From: Lates calcarifer
Taxonomy: Eukaryota > Chordata > Actinopteri > Centropomidae
Length of the DNA stretch: 64,000 nt
Assembly: GCF_001640805.2 (NCBI RefSeq)
Contig: NC_066850.1
Location: 8,707,915 to 8,771,914 of the forward strand
Reading direction: 5' to 3'
Shown in pieces: positions 1 to 14,100 of this stretch (position 1 is the stretch's first letter; every line of letters starts with the position of its first letter). Under the pieces are notes generated by a model, which had not been told where the DNA came from, did no database searches, and was given only the letters and a program-made list of their open reading frames with translations. The position numbers and the translations under genes were made by a program.

Positions 1-2342
1 TCTGCATTCCTGCGTGAAAAAATGAACATAATTACTACATGACTCTTTTTTTAACTGCCACTTTATTACCTGAGTCTTTTCTCCCCATGGCTGGCACGCT
101 ATCATCTAAACAAAGACAGAGAGAAATTTACAGCATATTGTAAGGAATAGTACTGTAAAGTCCACTGAAGCAAGCACACACTCATGAAAAGCAAAGCCAA
201 CAAGCAGTTAAAGACTTGTAAGCATTGACCCAAGGAATTCTGAATCAAAAGTTGAACAAACCTATGTTTTTTTATTTATTTCTTATTCAAAGTGCAAAAC
301 CTAGATATGGCTTATCAGAATTCCAAATATTTTCACATAAATGGCAATTTATGTGCACAGAAAATGAAAGGACGTGATCACGTAATACCCTGAAATTAAA
401 CTTGAAAGCGAAAAAAACAGCATCAGTCTGTTAATTGGTGTAAATTAATATGTTAGCAAGAAAATTTTGAACAACTTCACTTCCTTCTGTTGCAAAGCTT
501 AACTTCCAGACACACCAAAACGTTTAGAAATAAACATGTCGCCAACATGTTTCCTGTGCTCAGACAATGGGTCATTCTGCTTTTTGATTGGTACTAAAAT
601 GGTGGTAGGATTTAACAGAGGGATCTTACTAGGCAGCTCAACTGAGAGTTTCTTGAGTGAATTGGCATCCTCTGTGAAGAAAGCACAGTTATCATTGAAA
701 TTAATCAGGATAAACTCAACTACTTTAGATGCTTTAATGTATGGTAAGTCTGCATCAGTGTGGGCGTGATTAGCTTCCCATTAAAAAACTTAAGGAAATG
801 GTTGTGTGCTTTTCATTTCCATTTCATTTAATCCTCCTTGAGGCCATCTCTCTTGTAATACTGATATATAGTGCTTGAGGCCACTTCAAGTGGAGCATGT
901 GGCAGGTAGCAAGTTCACAAGTGCAGGAGCAGTAATGCACATCTTCTGATAAAGCATATATTTTGGTTTTAGAGTTAGACAAAAGCCTTCAAGGAACTGG
1001 TTGGGTTGGTCAGTGTACAGTATGTTTGGCTTTTTCCTCACCGTACGCAGCCGCTTTTATAAGCTTTTAATGGGAACCATTGCGGATTGTCTCAGAGCTA
1101 GTAATAAATAATGACCTATAGATAAGAAACTAATTTAGCATACTCTGACAACATTATGTTAAATGTACTTATTTGCAGATTTACCAAGATTTGGAAGAAC
1201 AATATAGTTTCATCTCTGTACAGTGGTAGCACAGTATTTAGCCTAGCTTAACTTATAAATGCAGGGGGAAAGTTGCGTTAGCCTTTTTTACAACTCTGTC
1301 TTATGTACAAATATTCTTAATGCACAACATGCAAACATTTAAATAAGTAGTAGTTTTAAAGCTGTTGGAAGATGCATTTTGACAGAGGAAAGCTATTTCC
1401 CTTGCATCTGTTTCCAGTCTTGCCAGGATAATGTTGTGCATACGTCACTGAGCTAGTTTTGGACAGAGATTAAACTGATATTGATATCAAGAAAGCAAGT
1501 AAGCAAATTTCCCAAATATCAGAATATTTTCCAAAAGCAAATAAATAAATAAAGTAAATCTATCAACATAAAATGGAATACCCCTCAATACTATTCTCTT
1601 CTCATGGCCCAGAACAATTCAAGATGTTTCATTAGCATGGTCTTGTGGTAGCTAGAAATCAAAATACAATTCACTGATGTGAGATTCATAGTATGATTCT
1701 TAAGGCTGGAGTTTGACCTCATTTAATATTTCAGAGGATTAATTCAGTGATTTTATTTTCCACTGCTATCAAACTGTACTGGGACACAGAAGCAACATAA
1801 AGAAACTCAAATTCAAGCTGGTATTCCCTTTTAATAGATACACAAGCTTTTGCAAATTATTTAAATATTAACCAGTAATGTGCCTTTGTATTAATACTCA
1901 TATACACAAAAAACAGCCATGTATTTATTTTATGTGTGTAATATATACATGTGAAATATCATCGTCGCATTCAAACCTTTGTTGTAAGAATTATTCTGTG
2001 GTATTTTGCATGTAGAAGTCACACATTTAGTACACGTATGTCAGTACACAGACATACATCAGAATATTTACAGAGTTTACACGAACATTTGTACAAAAAA
2101 ATATGTGTACCATTCAGCTGTTGAAGACTAAAACACTAGCTCCTCCTTTTATTTCCAACTAACAGTGCCAAACAAAATATACTGGTAACTTGAATCTCAG
2201 ACTACTTAAGTGTTCCCAATATTTCCAAAACCCTTCTAGGTTGATGGCCATTGATTTGAGTCTAACCCATTACAACCGTCCTCAATGAGTAAGGTGATGA
2301 GGAATAAATTAGGAAGTAGTAAGGGTTGTTATGGGTACCAAC
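1..2342. other. AT-rich intronic sequence, no exon recognised
   Basis: This stretch lies downstream of the last mybpc1-like exon I could place (ending at 2343 on the minus strand), so it is probably an intron of that gene. I looked for an immunoglobulin-domain exon, which should follow the Pro-rich N-terminus, and saw none. The open frame at 536-769 on the plus strand has no recognisable domain. Confidence 0.5.
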
Positions 2343-5300
2343 CTGCTTGGGGTGTTGGGGATGGGGTAGTGACTGCAGCATCATCATCATCTGCAATAAA
2401 GGTGTCATTGACAAATAGACCCACCTATCAACAAGCTCCAAGTCCATCACTTCCAGGCCAACAAGACACAAGACTTGCAGGCCAACAAGGCCGTTGATCA
2501 CATGCGATACAAGACTTTTGAATTGATTGTGACATGCAGCTCTTGACAGGAAAAATGAGACCAAAATATCAACCCACGATTTGAGATGAAACAGTGTGAT
2601 CATAACTGTGTGAAAAGCTTTGTGCTCATTGTACTCATTGCCACAAGCTGCTGTAACAAAAGCACAAGCTCTCAAGCACTGCGGTGCCTGTACAAACAGT
2701 GGTGGATCATAAAAAGGAAAAAAAAAAAAAAAAAAAAACACAAATCAAAAGCTTGAAATCCTTTGTAACTTCAAAGAATCTGCTTTTTCACCCAAGCTGT
2801 ATTTTCTCTCTCAACACAACGAAGATCAATTCAGCTGAAGATACTACTCAAACAGAGTTGATAGCTGACTGACTTGTCAACACTATATTTAGTGTGTGTG
2901 TGTTTGCTTTTGTCTGTTGCCTTCTGGATCATAGGATAATGAATTGAGGGTGATGACTCACCTTGCATACAAATTGCATCACCGTCAGTTTGCTGTGTCA
3001 GGATTTAATCGGTACTTCATATATTAGTCTTTTTTTATTAGTCTATATTAGTCTTTATTCCTTCAAATCTTAAGACTCTGCACCATGAAGTCCTCAGGTG
3101 CAAGTGCAGTTTTATATTTCTTTGAAGTCTGCATGCTGTTAAAGCTGAGTTGAATCAATGCATGGCTTCAGTCAGTGAGAGCGAAGTCCATAGCATTCTT
3201 AGCAGGGAAATAAATGTAATCTATTACCTTTATACTGCAAGTAAGTCAAGTTTTAGGTCATGTATGATAAAAAATGGCAGTTTATGCCAAGCTGCTGAGC
3301 CATGTAGTATGCAGCTGAAATAACTAGTAAGACTTTCAGGGCTTGTTTTAGTAGCGTTTGGTTTACTAGAGGGGTAAAAACATGCACTTTGACTAGGAGA
3401 GACATGGGACTGATTCATATTTAAGAGGAATACTTACCAGGTGGTGGGGGAGAGCAAGGGCCCTCTTCCTTTACAGTAGAGTTAGTGGACTCTGCTTGCT
3501 CTTCCACCCCAACCCCACCAGGCTGTGGTTGGTCTGAGCCATTCTCAGTGGGACTCGGCTCTTGAGCCACCACAGCCTGTACTGGCTCAGGCTCTGGGGG
3601 CTCTGGGTTCTTCCCATCAGTCTCTACTGGCTCTTTCCCCTCTGCTACAGCCTCTGTACAGCAGACAAAGCGCCAGGCTGGAGCAGCAAGCATCGAGCAC
3701 AAACACCAGCAGCCTTGCAAGACAATGCTTGCTCAAATGCGGTGGGTATAAATAGCTAATGACCAGATAGCCACAATCCTCACAAGCTGAAATCTGACAT
3801 TCAAAATCAAGTCATTGGATTCAGGGAAACCGATGAATTAAATGTCTAAAATAAGCAAAAATTTGATATACCATGGTGTCTTGTGTTGTCATCTGGCATG
3901 CAAATGGATTATCTATCTGGTCATAGCATATCTACACTGCAAAGTGATCAAGAAGGCATGGATTTACTGACTTGCACAAAATGTATAAAATATCCTGATT
4001 GCATATACCATTAAATTTAATGTACAGTGGCCCAAAACTGACAAAAATCTATCAATAAATAGAATAGTCACCAAATAGTTCAAATGGAAAGAAATGAAAA
4101 AAGAAAGAACACTCAAAATATATAAATTTATTGATGTATTCAGTTACTTTTTTGACTAATTTGGTCACCTTTTTAGTGCTGCAATGAGCAATCATTTACA
4201 TTATCAGTTAATCTGCCAATTGTTTTTCTTGAGTAATTGATTAATTGGTTTGTAGAATGACAGAAAAATTCAGATGTTTCTAGATCAACAAGTTTGTCCA
4301 ACCAATAGTACAAAGCCTAAAGATCTTTAATTTATTCTCATAGAAGACTAAGAAAACCAGTTAATATTCACATTAGAAGCTCAAATTAGTTTTTTGCCTT
4401 CCATCTTTAAAAAGACTTCAGTGACTCATCCCTTATCAAAACAATTTCAGGTTAACTATCTTTCAGTTCAATAACAGATTAAATTATTATTTCTGCTCAA
4501 TTATTTAACTTACTTTTGACAGTTCTGGTGCTCCATATTCACATATTGGCTTATGACTGAGGTTAACAGAGTCAGTAAATTGCAAGTTTCCCAATCCCTC
4601 CACTGCATGCCTCCAGTGTGATGACTCAATACGTCATACAGTCGCACAAATACAATAACAGCCATGGCGTTAGTCAGTGACAGCACCAAGAACCAAGGCA
4701 AGTACATATCGAGCCGTGCGGGCGTGTGGATATGTGCACAATAAGTGGGACGGCTTACTAAGAGCTAACCTAATAAACCCGTTGTGTGAACATACGGTGT
4801 GGTGAACAGTCATACCTCCACAAGAAAAGTGCAATTTCAGGCTTCTCAGAGTGAAGTAAGTGAAAAAAAATTGTGATGGCACACACCAAACGAACACGTG
4901 ATGTGAGTGTAATGTGCAAAAAGAACGAAACATTCTGGGGCAAGTGAAGGGGGGCGGGCGGGGGGGGGGGTGCCAGGGTTACCCACCTGGGGGTGGAGAA
5001 ACCTCCAGGGAAATCTCAGGTAGGGGTGGGGCACCGTTACTGTCTGGGGCAACACTTTCTGAGCATGTGACAAATATAGTGGTGGATGGAACAGCTGCTT
5101 TTAATAAGCACAAAGCTTCAGCATCTACAGTGCCTCTCTCAGTCTCGCACTCAAACACAGAATCACAGACAGACAGACACAGAAGCACACACAAATGTGT
5201 ACTAATGCACACATTTACATCCACCCACCTGCCTGTGTATAGGCATTCACACTTTAACACAGTATGTTATACATCTTCACAGCTGATACATACACATGAT

Positions 5301-8300
5301 ACACAGCGAAAAAAAAAACTATCGTAGACTGTATCATATCATTGACTTTTCCTGCTCAAAAATGTATAAAATGTGCTGTTAATGCATCAAGATTAGAGTT
5401 TTTTTCATTGATTAACATTAATAAACACACTGAGTCAAAATTCTATCAAGACTTTAGGCTGAATCATACTTTATCCTTCTGTCAAGGTGTTGTGGTGGTA
5501 CCTGTTGATTGTTGTAGTACCAGTGCAACACTAGCTGGAAGTGTCATGCTTTGTCAGGCAGTATTGTGCATTCATTATGTATTATATATGATTAAATTAC
5601 TATTAAACATAGTAATTGTGTTAGATTCTCTCACTTTGAAGTACGGAGGCTCCTTTGACAGAGACAGAGAGTAATGCGTGTAATATAATAGCAATGAAAC
5701 TAATTACTTTTAATGTAATTACTTTGTAATTACTATCTGTACATATGCAATAAATTATTAGTGACATTTTTCTAGTTACTTGCCCAACAGTGGTTATAAC
5801 ACTGCAGATCATGAACCAGTACATGACTGTGCTAAGTTACCTTCAAGATCTGACTGTAACTTTCATGAAATTCTATATTTATTATGTGTATGACAAGTTT
5901 TCCTATGAACATTTTCAGTTAGACCCTAAAAAGCCAAGCTCTAACCCCCCACCTCCCACTGTGTCAGAGCCTCAAGATGCTGAACCTCCAAGGTCAAAGC
6001 CTAGCGCTGGCAAAGAGCCAGTTGCATGCCAGCACCTTGCTCACATGGGAAGGCAGGAGGGGAGCATCAGCTGAATCAACAGAGAGGGATCAGCTGGCTG
6101 GTGAGCGGAATGTCAGAGAAGCTGACAGCTTGGTCGTCGCCACAGATCACCCTGGAGCATAGCAGCACGTCCATATTGCTGAATATTGGCTCCACATTTA
6201 CACTCCTATGTGGCTTTGTTTGCACATTCACGCCAAGTTCGGGCGTGCGATCATCATGTTACATGTGATGACATGTTCAGTTTTGCCCTGTGCCTGTACA
6301 TCTTAGCGCTGGTGTTCAGTGTGTACACTTTGACACAGGTATTCTCTACTGAAAGAGCATGACTCGGTTTCTTGTTCCCTTACTTTATCCTTCTTAAACT
6401 TGTAAAAATACCCATATTTAAAATATTGACGATTGTATGTCTGCTCAAGCACATACACTGTGCAGCTATAATCTGCTAGACTGTGAGGTGACAGGGAGAG
6501 ATTAGATGCCTGTTGTTGTCCACTCACCTTCTGGCTGGCCATTTGGCGTCTCATCTAAAGAAAGAAAAACAAAAGACATCAGTGTCAATCAAGATCTCTT
6601 GTAGTGTGGCTCTAATGCAATCATTCCATTTGTGCATATTGACCCAATTTATTGATATCCATTCACCTCTAAGCCATATCATCTTTGTGTTGGATGACTG
6701 GCTCCTCATGCATAGACTCCATGTAGTCTTAACTGATTATGATGGAGGCCCCTATGACACACCATTTGTTTGCCCTCTGCCTTGTCTAGACTTATGGAAC
6801 TAATGATGGGCCCCGGGGGTGGGGGGCAACAGAAACATGTTTGGATACAACATTCAAAACGTGTAACAGGACTCGATGCAGGGCCTCAGCAGATCAAAGC
6901 ATCCATACAGTACTTGGCATACAATGATGGGGTTAAAAAATTAACCTCTTCTGTTATTAGTGGGTTAGTGGAGCATAGATCCATGGGAGGTTGTCTATTA
7001 TGCGTGGGAGCTTCAGTCAAGTCATGCAACATCTGGGGCACCCTGCGCATTTATTGTCCTTGTTCAGGCTTTTGATTTTTTCAGAAGTACACAAAGTAGG
7101 AGGGTTTATAGCCTTGGTTCTTACACAAGTAGCAGCTTTAATCATCTGTTTCCAAAGCTTGTGGAGGTAGTTGATAAAACAACATTAAGTAGAAGAAAGG
7201 ATTAGTAATCCTCTCCTTGCAAAGACTTCTCCTTCACTTCTGCTCACCATGAAGTTTTCTCTTCAGTAATGAGATGAGGCAAAGCTTCCCACTTTGGATC
7301 TATATCACAAGTATATGATGGTGTGCAGATGCAGTCACTGTTTGGAATATAATTAAAGCCCTAAATAGCCTGACAAGTCCTCCAAATAATAATTATGATC
7401 CAGCTGCCTATGTCAGCGGTACAACAACAGTTTTCAGGACTTTCCAAAGCTGTTACAAATATCTGTTGCAACTATAAAAGTGATTTTTGATTTGACACTG
7501 CTAAGATTAAGGGCCTTTAATGTTAGGGGAAAGTCAGAAGGGTTAAATGAAATCAGCTCTGACTGACTGTAGGAAAGTGAACAGTGTGACTTCTGTGTCA
7601 AAGTCTGACATTATGGTGAACTTGTGTCACTTTGCTGTGGGAGGAAAGTCTAGTGTTGTGGCTGTGTGCTATCCCTAAATCAGGTCAGTTGTCCAGTGTC
7701 CATGATTAAATCAATCATTGAGTTTAGCAAGGAATGGGGGAGAAACATGTGGGTAGACGGATCAGTTATTCATATTTGCAGAGTTGACAGCTCTATTGCC
7801 TTCATGCATTCTGTAGTTTAAGAGTGTAAATCATAAGTCATCTCTTTTCATACACATTTCCATGTGTATGAAAAGGTCCTTCTAGGGTTGAGGGAGTCGA
7901 TGGGCATATCTCCAAAGATCCAAAATACCAGAGAAACAAAACATTAATACTGAAACCCAGGGTCCCACTTTCTCCATGTGATTCCTGTCTTTGAAATCCA
8001 TAACACAACCAATACTCTGAGACTTGAGGCCCTTTCTTTTAGCATCTTTAGCTTCAGAAAAACCCTCCCTTCATTAAGACTTTGCAGTCAGTGTATGAAT
8101 ACTGCAACCCTAGCCCCTTGTGTGTCCGTTGACCATGCACCATTTTTACCAGCCATTTTCTCCCATCTCTTCTTAGCTTCTGATATCCCTCCATTTGTAA
8201 TAATTCCCCCCTGAGCATTCCTTGTCAAAATTAGCCACACTCCCACCTCACTTCAAAACAATGTGTCGCTGGCCACTGGGCCACAATCCTGCAGGGTCAC

Positions 8301-10864
8301 ATCATGCACCCGAGAATGAGCCTCACTCGCTCTCTGTCTCATCACCATTGAGATAATGAGAGTGGAGAAAGGTTTTGTTTTACCTCTGAGGACTCCCAGT
8401 GCAGCTGACAGGGCTGCAGGTATTTTCAGCTGTTGCTCCTGCTGGCGTGCAGACAGAAGGGCTCATACAGGCTCTGACATTAGCCAAAGTGCCAGCAGCT
8501 TCATTTTTCCTAATATAGACCTTTATTACTTTAATAAAGATGAGATTACATAGTTAGATAGTGTGTTTGCCCTTGTTGTGGTTATGTATTTTCCTTTGAC
8601 TTCTTGTTTATTGCAGTTCTGGTTGGACAAGGATTAGAACACGAAACTTCTACGAGACGTTAAGTGTCTATGCGGGGTGAGACCTGTACTTGGGTGGCAA
8701 TTAGCTGCTGACAGGCGTTCCCCCTGTGCTTTACCACAGGTTTGATTTATGGGGTGGTATTCTGTAATACAAAGCAACAGGGAGAGTGATGGACCCTAGA
8801 GACAGTAAATCTCCTGAGGTGAAGACATGGGCTTCACCATGACTGAAACCCAAAACGTGGTCGCAGCATGGACAGTACTGTAAGGCTTCTGGGCACAGGG
8901 TCAGGTGTTTGATCGGGAGGTGGCTAAACTCCAAGTGATCCACCCTTAACGGAGGACGGCTGGGAGATGTCTGTTTTGGCGTGTGGCACAGGACGAGGAG
9001 GGGTTAGGTGGCGGCGGTGGGAGATGGCATTGAACAAGGGATGGGGATTAAAAGTGCGCTCATTCTGAACTATTTATTCCAGGGACAAGAATCCCAGTCC
9101 CAGGAGATCTGCGGGCGACTCAGCCAGTTCGTCATCTCTGGTTGGAACTTTTTAAAGGCTTGAGAGTGAGGTGTCTAAAACAACAGCGCTGGCCTCCTCC
9201 TCCTCAGCTGTTCAGACTCATTTAAAGAACAATACTTTTTCTACCCTCATTTATCTGCTGCTGTGGGCTATGCAGCTATTTATGGGTAGTGTTTGCAGCA
9301 GACTGGAATCTGTTGCCTCTATTTCTCCACAGCTTTGTCTCGGAGGGGATCAGAGATGTTTATGGCAGTGGATGAACAGTGTGGGGGCAACTGTGCTGGA
9401 CACAATCAAGCTGGTTTTCTCTGACTGTTAAAAATTCCTTTACTTTAATTCCTACTTTTTTATGTTTAGCTGAATTTTGGAGCTTGCAGCTGCTCAGAGT
9501 CGTCAAGCTGCATTTTCCTGAATGTATCAATGCTGATGAAATACCGTATACTCTATAAACCCAGTCTCAAAATGCAGTGTCTACTTTCTCAAAAGCAGGA
9601 AAGAGTCCACTTAGTCATGATCCAAAACCCAGAATTACAAATAACAAATTTGCTCCAAATGCTTTTGAACCTTAGACCTTTGGTTGGGTTAAGAAACTCC
9701 AACCCCAAAAAACAAAGGAAGAAATCTCTGGGAGAGCATAAAGCAGGGATCTCTATTCCAGGACAGACAGACAGAAAGAAATGTGTTAGTGTCTATGTGC
9801 AATTCAAGCCTGACGTGTGAGGATCTGCTACAGACAGATCAATGGTCCTCTAGAGGATAATGAGTTTATTAAAAACATGTATCAGCTCTCATCAGGAAGG
9901 CGTCCAAGATCCAAACAAAATGTTCCATTTCCTCTAACATGGGAATGTCTGGGTCACCAGCAGACCCTTAAAGAGCAGTACTAATGGGGAGGGTGGGAGT
10001 AATACCATATTGTAATGACAGACGAGAGTGGATTAAATGGGAATGTTGATGGACATGACGATGCAGATGAGTGATGTTATGGTGTGGAGAACGTGAGGGC
10101 GGGACAGGGGATGGGTTAAGATGCTGCATGTGGTTGAATATGGTTTTGAATTGTGGATAGAGGGCAGGTCTGAGGGGTCCAAATTGGCCATTCCTCCAAT
10201 CAATCATCAGGGAGACAACTACAATCAGGTTATTATTTATCCTCTTATGGCCCAACCCTTACTCAGTTCATCCAAATTGCATCATCCATCATGGATGCAA
10301 AGCCCATGTCTGCCTCGGCACTCATCAACATTCCTCCGGCTATGCTTCATCATTGTGTCTTCCTCCAGTTGCATCACCCAGAACGTTCCAGTTTGCCAAC
10401 ACCCAGCAACAATAGTATCTGTTCATAAACCTCAAATCTTCTCTCGCCCCCCAGGATGGTAGAAACATGCGTGCATCAGTAATACAACACCACTGTCAAA
10501 GTCACTTTGAGGATTCCTATGAACAAGCTGGCAGGCAAGCCGTAAAGTGATGGAGCTCCCTGCAGCGAGTATCAACTGACTGCTCCCCTTCATCAAAGAC
10601 AGTAAACACACAAACATGAAGTAAAAACACAGTCGGGGGAATATGTAGCAGTTCAGTGAGGCGATCGTAAAAAATGTGTTAACAGCCATTAAAACTCAGC
10701 ATTTCTGCCTGAAAATCAATGAAAACATGCAGCACAGTTGATCTGTTTTGGATCTTAAGTTATTTCTGTGAGGCTGTTACATGCTTTGTAGTTCCTGCTA
10801 CAGGCAACACGCTCATCCTGTCCTCACTGTCAGCACTCCTACCTTTCTTTGTGGGCTCTGGCAT
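2343..10864 (-). CDS. mybpc1: Myosin-binding protein C, slow type: 5' coding exons (partial gene)
   Basis: MYBPC1 is a sarcomeric thick-filament protein of immunoglobulin and fibronectin domains, preceded by a Pro/Ala/Glu-rich N-terminus that is heavily alternatively spliced. Seen here: a start exon 10864-10843 reading MPEPTKK, which matches the start of human MYBPC1. It is followed by four short exons that all begin and end in phase 1: 6554-6528 (DETPNGQPE), 5043-4987 (SNGAPPLPEISLEVSPPP), 3653-3438 (72 codons, Pro/Glu-rich, with EGKEPVETDGKNPEPPEPEP) and 2390-2343 (DDDD then AAVTTPSPTPQA). Acceptors are AG and donors GT throughout (GTAGGA, GTGAGT, GTGGGT, GTAAGT, GTTGGT). The immunoglobulin domains lie beyond the left edge. 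The adjacent spic genes support the call, because SPIC neighbours MYBPC1 in human. The identity rests on a short N-terminus, composition and synteny, so another Pro-rich protein is not excluded. Confidence 0.65.
4165..4400 (-). repeat. Dispersed teleost repeat, family 1 copy
   Basis: The text reads like the common acanthomorph repeat that starts with a gctgcaac-type motif and has a run of taatctgc / attaattgg words. Related copies occur on the plus strand at about 32085-32160, 35330-35650 and 49740-49975. It sits in a mybpc1 intron. The family was identified from memory of its consensus, not by alignment. Confidence 0.55.
6560..10840. other. Long intron between mybpc1 start exon and first Pro-rich exon
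   Basis: I found no convincing exon here. A minus-strand 30-nt candidate near 8417-8388 has a GTAAAA donor but a poor acceptor tract, and it would encode a sequence unlike the Pro/Glu-rich neighbours. The open frames at 8731-8943 (minus) and 9530-9820 (plus) match no family I recognise. Confidence 0.45.
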
Positions 10865-11099
10865 CTTGAGCCGCGTCCCAAGAAAAGCGTCAAGGAGTCA
10901 AAAGGTGCAGGTAGGGTTGAGAGAAGTGTGAGTCTGTGGGAGGCCAGGTAAGACGTGGTAGCCCTCTCAGTCCAGGAGGGAGAGATAAGATGGTAATGAT
11001 GTTGATGATGACGTTAGGACAGTGGCAGAAAAAACCTCTGGGAACCCTCAGACCAGAGTGATGGGAGATGAGGAGGGCACAGGGATACGGTTTGGAAAT

Positions 11100-11166
11100 C
11101 TCAGTGGGGGAGGAGAGAGGACCAGTGACAGATCCAGGAGGGACAGGCTTTCAGGCCTTATATAGA
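11100..11166 (-). promoter_or_regulatory. TATA-box promoter of the mybpc1-like gene
   Basis: On the minus strand CTATATAAGG sits at 11165-11156, about 290 bp upstream of the MPEPTKK start codon. A start site about 25-30 bp downstream would give a 5' UTR through 10865. A likely 5' UTR intron runs from a GTTTTT donor near 11035 to the acceptor CCTCCCACAG near 10934. A TATA promoter is usual for striated-muscle structural genes. Confidence 0.5.
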
Positions 11167-11169
11167 AAG

Positions 11170-14100
11170 GTGGCACGCTCCTCCTCTAGTGGAGCTCTGT
11201 CTTAGACCTACTGTAGCATCACTGTCCCCAACCCACTGGCTGCTGTGCCAGCTTCTTAGAAGAGGAGCGACAGCAAGTCAATGTTAAGTTTATATTTTTG
11301 TGCTGTGCTGGTTCATGGAAGTGACATCATTCATTTTATTAGACCTTTAAAACTGCTTCTTCGTTTTTACTTAAAGACAAGGCAACATTCATTGTTTCTG
11401 TTACTGTCAACCAATCCAGTCAAAAGGCCAATCCAAGAATGTGATAATTTGTTTTCATGACATCATCTGTCAAAGCACTGGTGGCAAATTATATGTATGC
11501 AAGCACACATTCCAGTTGGATTACTTTGTAACTTGTCCTGCATATTTCTATTGGTTACCTCATGATCTTCGCACCAAAAAAAACATCCAATAAGCCTTCA
11601 AATACACAGATCTATTACCTCAAATGTCTACTACTGTCTGCTACGCTCATTAGCATCGACTGAAGATGAATAATGGGTGGTGACCTTACAGTTTGATTTT
11701 TAAAGAAGACTAAATAATTGTCTCTAACAACTGGGCACTGTAGTTTTTAGCAAATGTTACTCTAACATAAGTAAATAATGCACTGGGGAACTATTTGTAG
11801 CTACAGATACGTTGTGCTAGCAAGTATTTAAAGCTACAGGACAGTGTGTGTGGGATCGACTCAAAATAAACTATGGTGCCCATATTCATTGTAATCAGAG
11901 GACGATGACACCCAGTACAATACACAGTATATTTGGAGCAGTACTACCAAAGTTCCCACAGAATGTCAGCTTGTTTTGGCTTCATGTTTTTTGTCAAATC
12001 AGTTCCCTGGTACAGCTAAGACTCTGTTATCAGTGCCTCCAGATTATTTCTAGGGGCATCGGATGAGAGCATCCTTGTTGCACTACAGAAGCAGGTGAGG
12101 AGGGAGGAGACTGGGAAATCAGGTGGTGGGATATAAGAAGGAAAAGGTGTCGTCATGGTCACAGGTCTGAGGCTGATGTAATACTCTCCGACAATCCCGT
12201 GTTCTGCTGAGATGATATACAACTTATTCAGAGAATCTTTGGATTTATTATATACAAAAAGTTTGAAATGACATGCGGCAATGCCAGATGCCAGATGCCA
12301 GATGCCAGATATCAGTTTAATCCAGGGGGAACGCTGTCCAGGAACAGCAGGCTTTCCGACTTGGCAAATAAATACTGGGGAGATGCCTGGGCGGTGGTTA
12401 TATGGCCTATACTTAGAAAGCTGTCATAAACCTTGACATTTGACATGTATATCTGAAATGAAAAAATGAATCATATCATGAAAAGAGGGTTTCATTGTGA
12501 ATTATGTCATCGAAGTGACTACTTTGGTCCTAATTAATCTTTTTAGCACATCCAATTGAAGTGATAAATAAAGTGTGGCCTCTGATAAGGTCATAAAGAT
12601 CAAACAGCAAAGCTGAAAGCTGCCAGATTTACAAGAAACAATAAGCCCCATGTTTTTTTAACCTCTTTGCTCCTGCATAAAACCAAACAATATCATAACC
12701 ACTTGGGCATTTTAATGATTTCAGCGTAGACATGCACTTAAAACATGCACAATTAATTCCTCAGACAGCCCAACAGGACAGTCAAGGCAACGCACAGCTC
12801 TATTTTTGGGCCACAGATACTGTCTGTGAGCAGGAATGCAGATTATTTCTGCTGTCAGAAATTTACCATCATAGTTCAGACAGTCACAGCACACTGGAAG
12901 ATCCTTGACATGAGTCACTGTAATTACAAAATTAGATCTATACCATACGCTGATGAATACTGCGCCTTTAATTAAGAAAATACTCTTTCCTTAGAAGACT
13001 CTTTTCACAATTCAGTCCGTAGTATGTGGCCTTTCTTGGTAACAGACACCGATAGCTCAGTTAGCCCATTTATAACCCAGAGTGGGCTCCAGCAGTAAAT
13101 ACTAGGCTTAGGGAAGTATCATGTGGGCCAGCTACAAAGAGCACAAAACCATTTGGTGTTGCCCAGGACGGCCGCGAGTTCACATCACAGAGGCGATTTA
13201 GCCATGAGGTCAGGCTGCACTGGAAAAAATAAAAAAATAAAAAAGGCACTCGAGGCAGTGAGATGGACTACACTGACACCCTCTGGTTTCCAACAGCCAT
13301 CAACAACTGTTACATAAAGGAAAACACATGCACACTGGTCAACAGGTCAAGAGGCACTTGAGGCTGCTACAGGACTCTTTTTTTCTCTCGGGGGAGATTA
13401 TGTTGTTGCAGTTGTAGTAGAAATATTCACAGTAAGGCTTAATATTGCTCAGGAAATCTACTCAGTGCGAAAGGTGTTGAGAGTAACAGAAAATGTTGCT
13501 TCATTTAAATGCATATAGATGCTGAACAAGTAAATTGTGGCATATGGGCCATTCCAGCCTTCAGTCAAACAAAAACAGCAGTAGATTAATTCAGCCATAA
13601 CTGAACCAGGCCTCTGTTTACTGTTTGAGGACAACCTGTCTCTATCTCTAGGCTTGTAGTACAACCCAGAGTATACTCATATTTATTTACCCAGTTGGTA
13701 TTAACATAAATATTATGTATTAAAGTAAGCTTCTTGAACTATATAAAAGTACTTAATAAAATATATATTTACACATAAGTCTGCATGGAAAGTTATCATG
13801 GCTGAAACTAACTGGTTAAAATGCTAATTATAGCATGATTTGTACATTGTGTTATTTTCTACTACTCCCACATAATACAGCTTTCAGATGTGAAAACAAT
13901 CAAAATTAAAATGAATGTTAAAAGCTCCCCAAAAGCCAGCATGCTGTTCAGTATGTAAGTATTTGGACATTTATTTGTTTACTGTTGCTCTGTACTAAAG
14001 CACATTAATTGAGTCTGAGGACTGATTTGGCGTTTTTAATTTTAGGGTTTAATATTTATTCTTATTTGGACCATGTGAAATAATTCAATGTAAAATAATT

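Noticed and set aside
2262..2741. Minus-strand open frame of 159 codons starting with a Phe run
   Set aside because: It begins in a poly-A tract and has no domain. Its only coding part is the 48-nt mybpc1 exon at 2390-2343, which is read in another frame.
8388..8417. 30-nt phase-1 exon candidate for mybpc1
   Set aside because: The acceptor lacks a pyrimidine tract, and the encoded LSAALGVLR is unlike the Pro/Glu-rich cassettes.
8731..8943. Minus-strand 70-codon frame with several cysteines
   Set aside because: No recognisable family, no splice or promoter context, and length compatible with chance.
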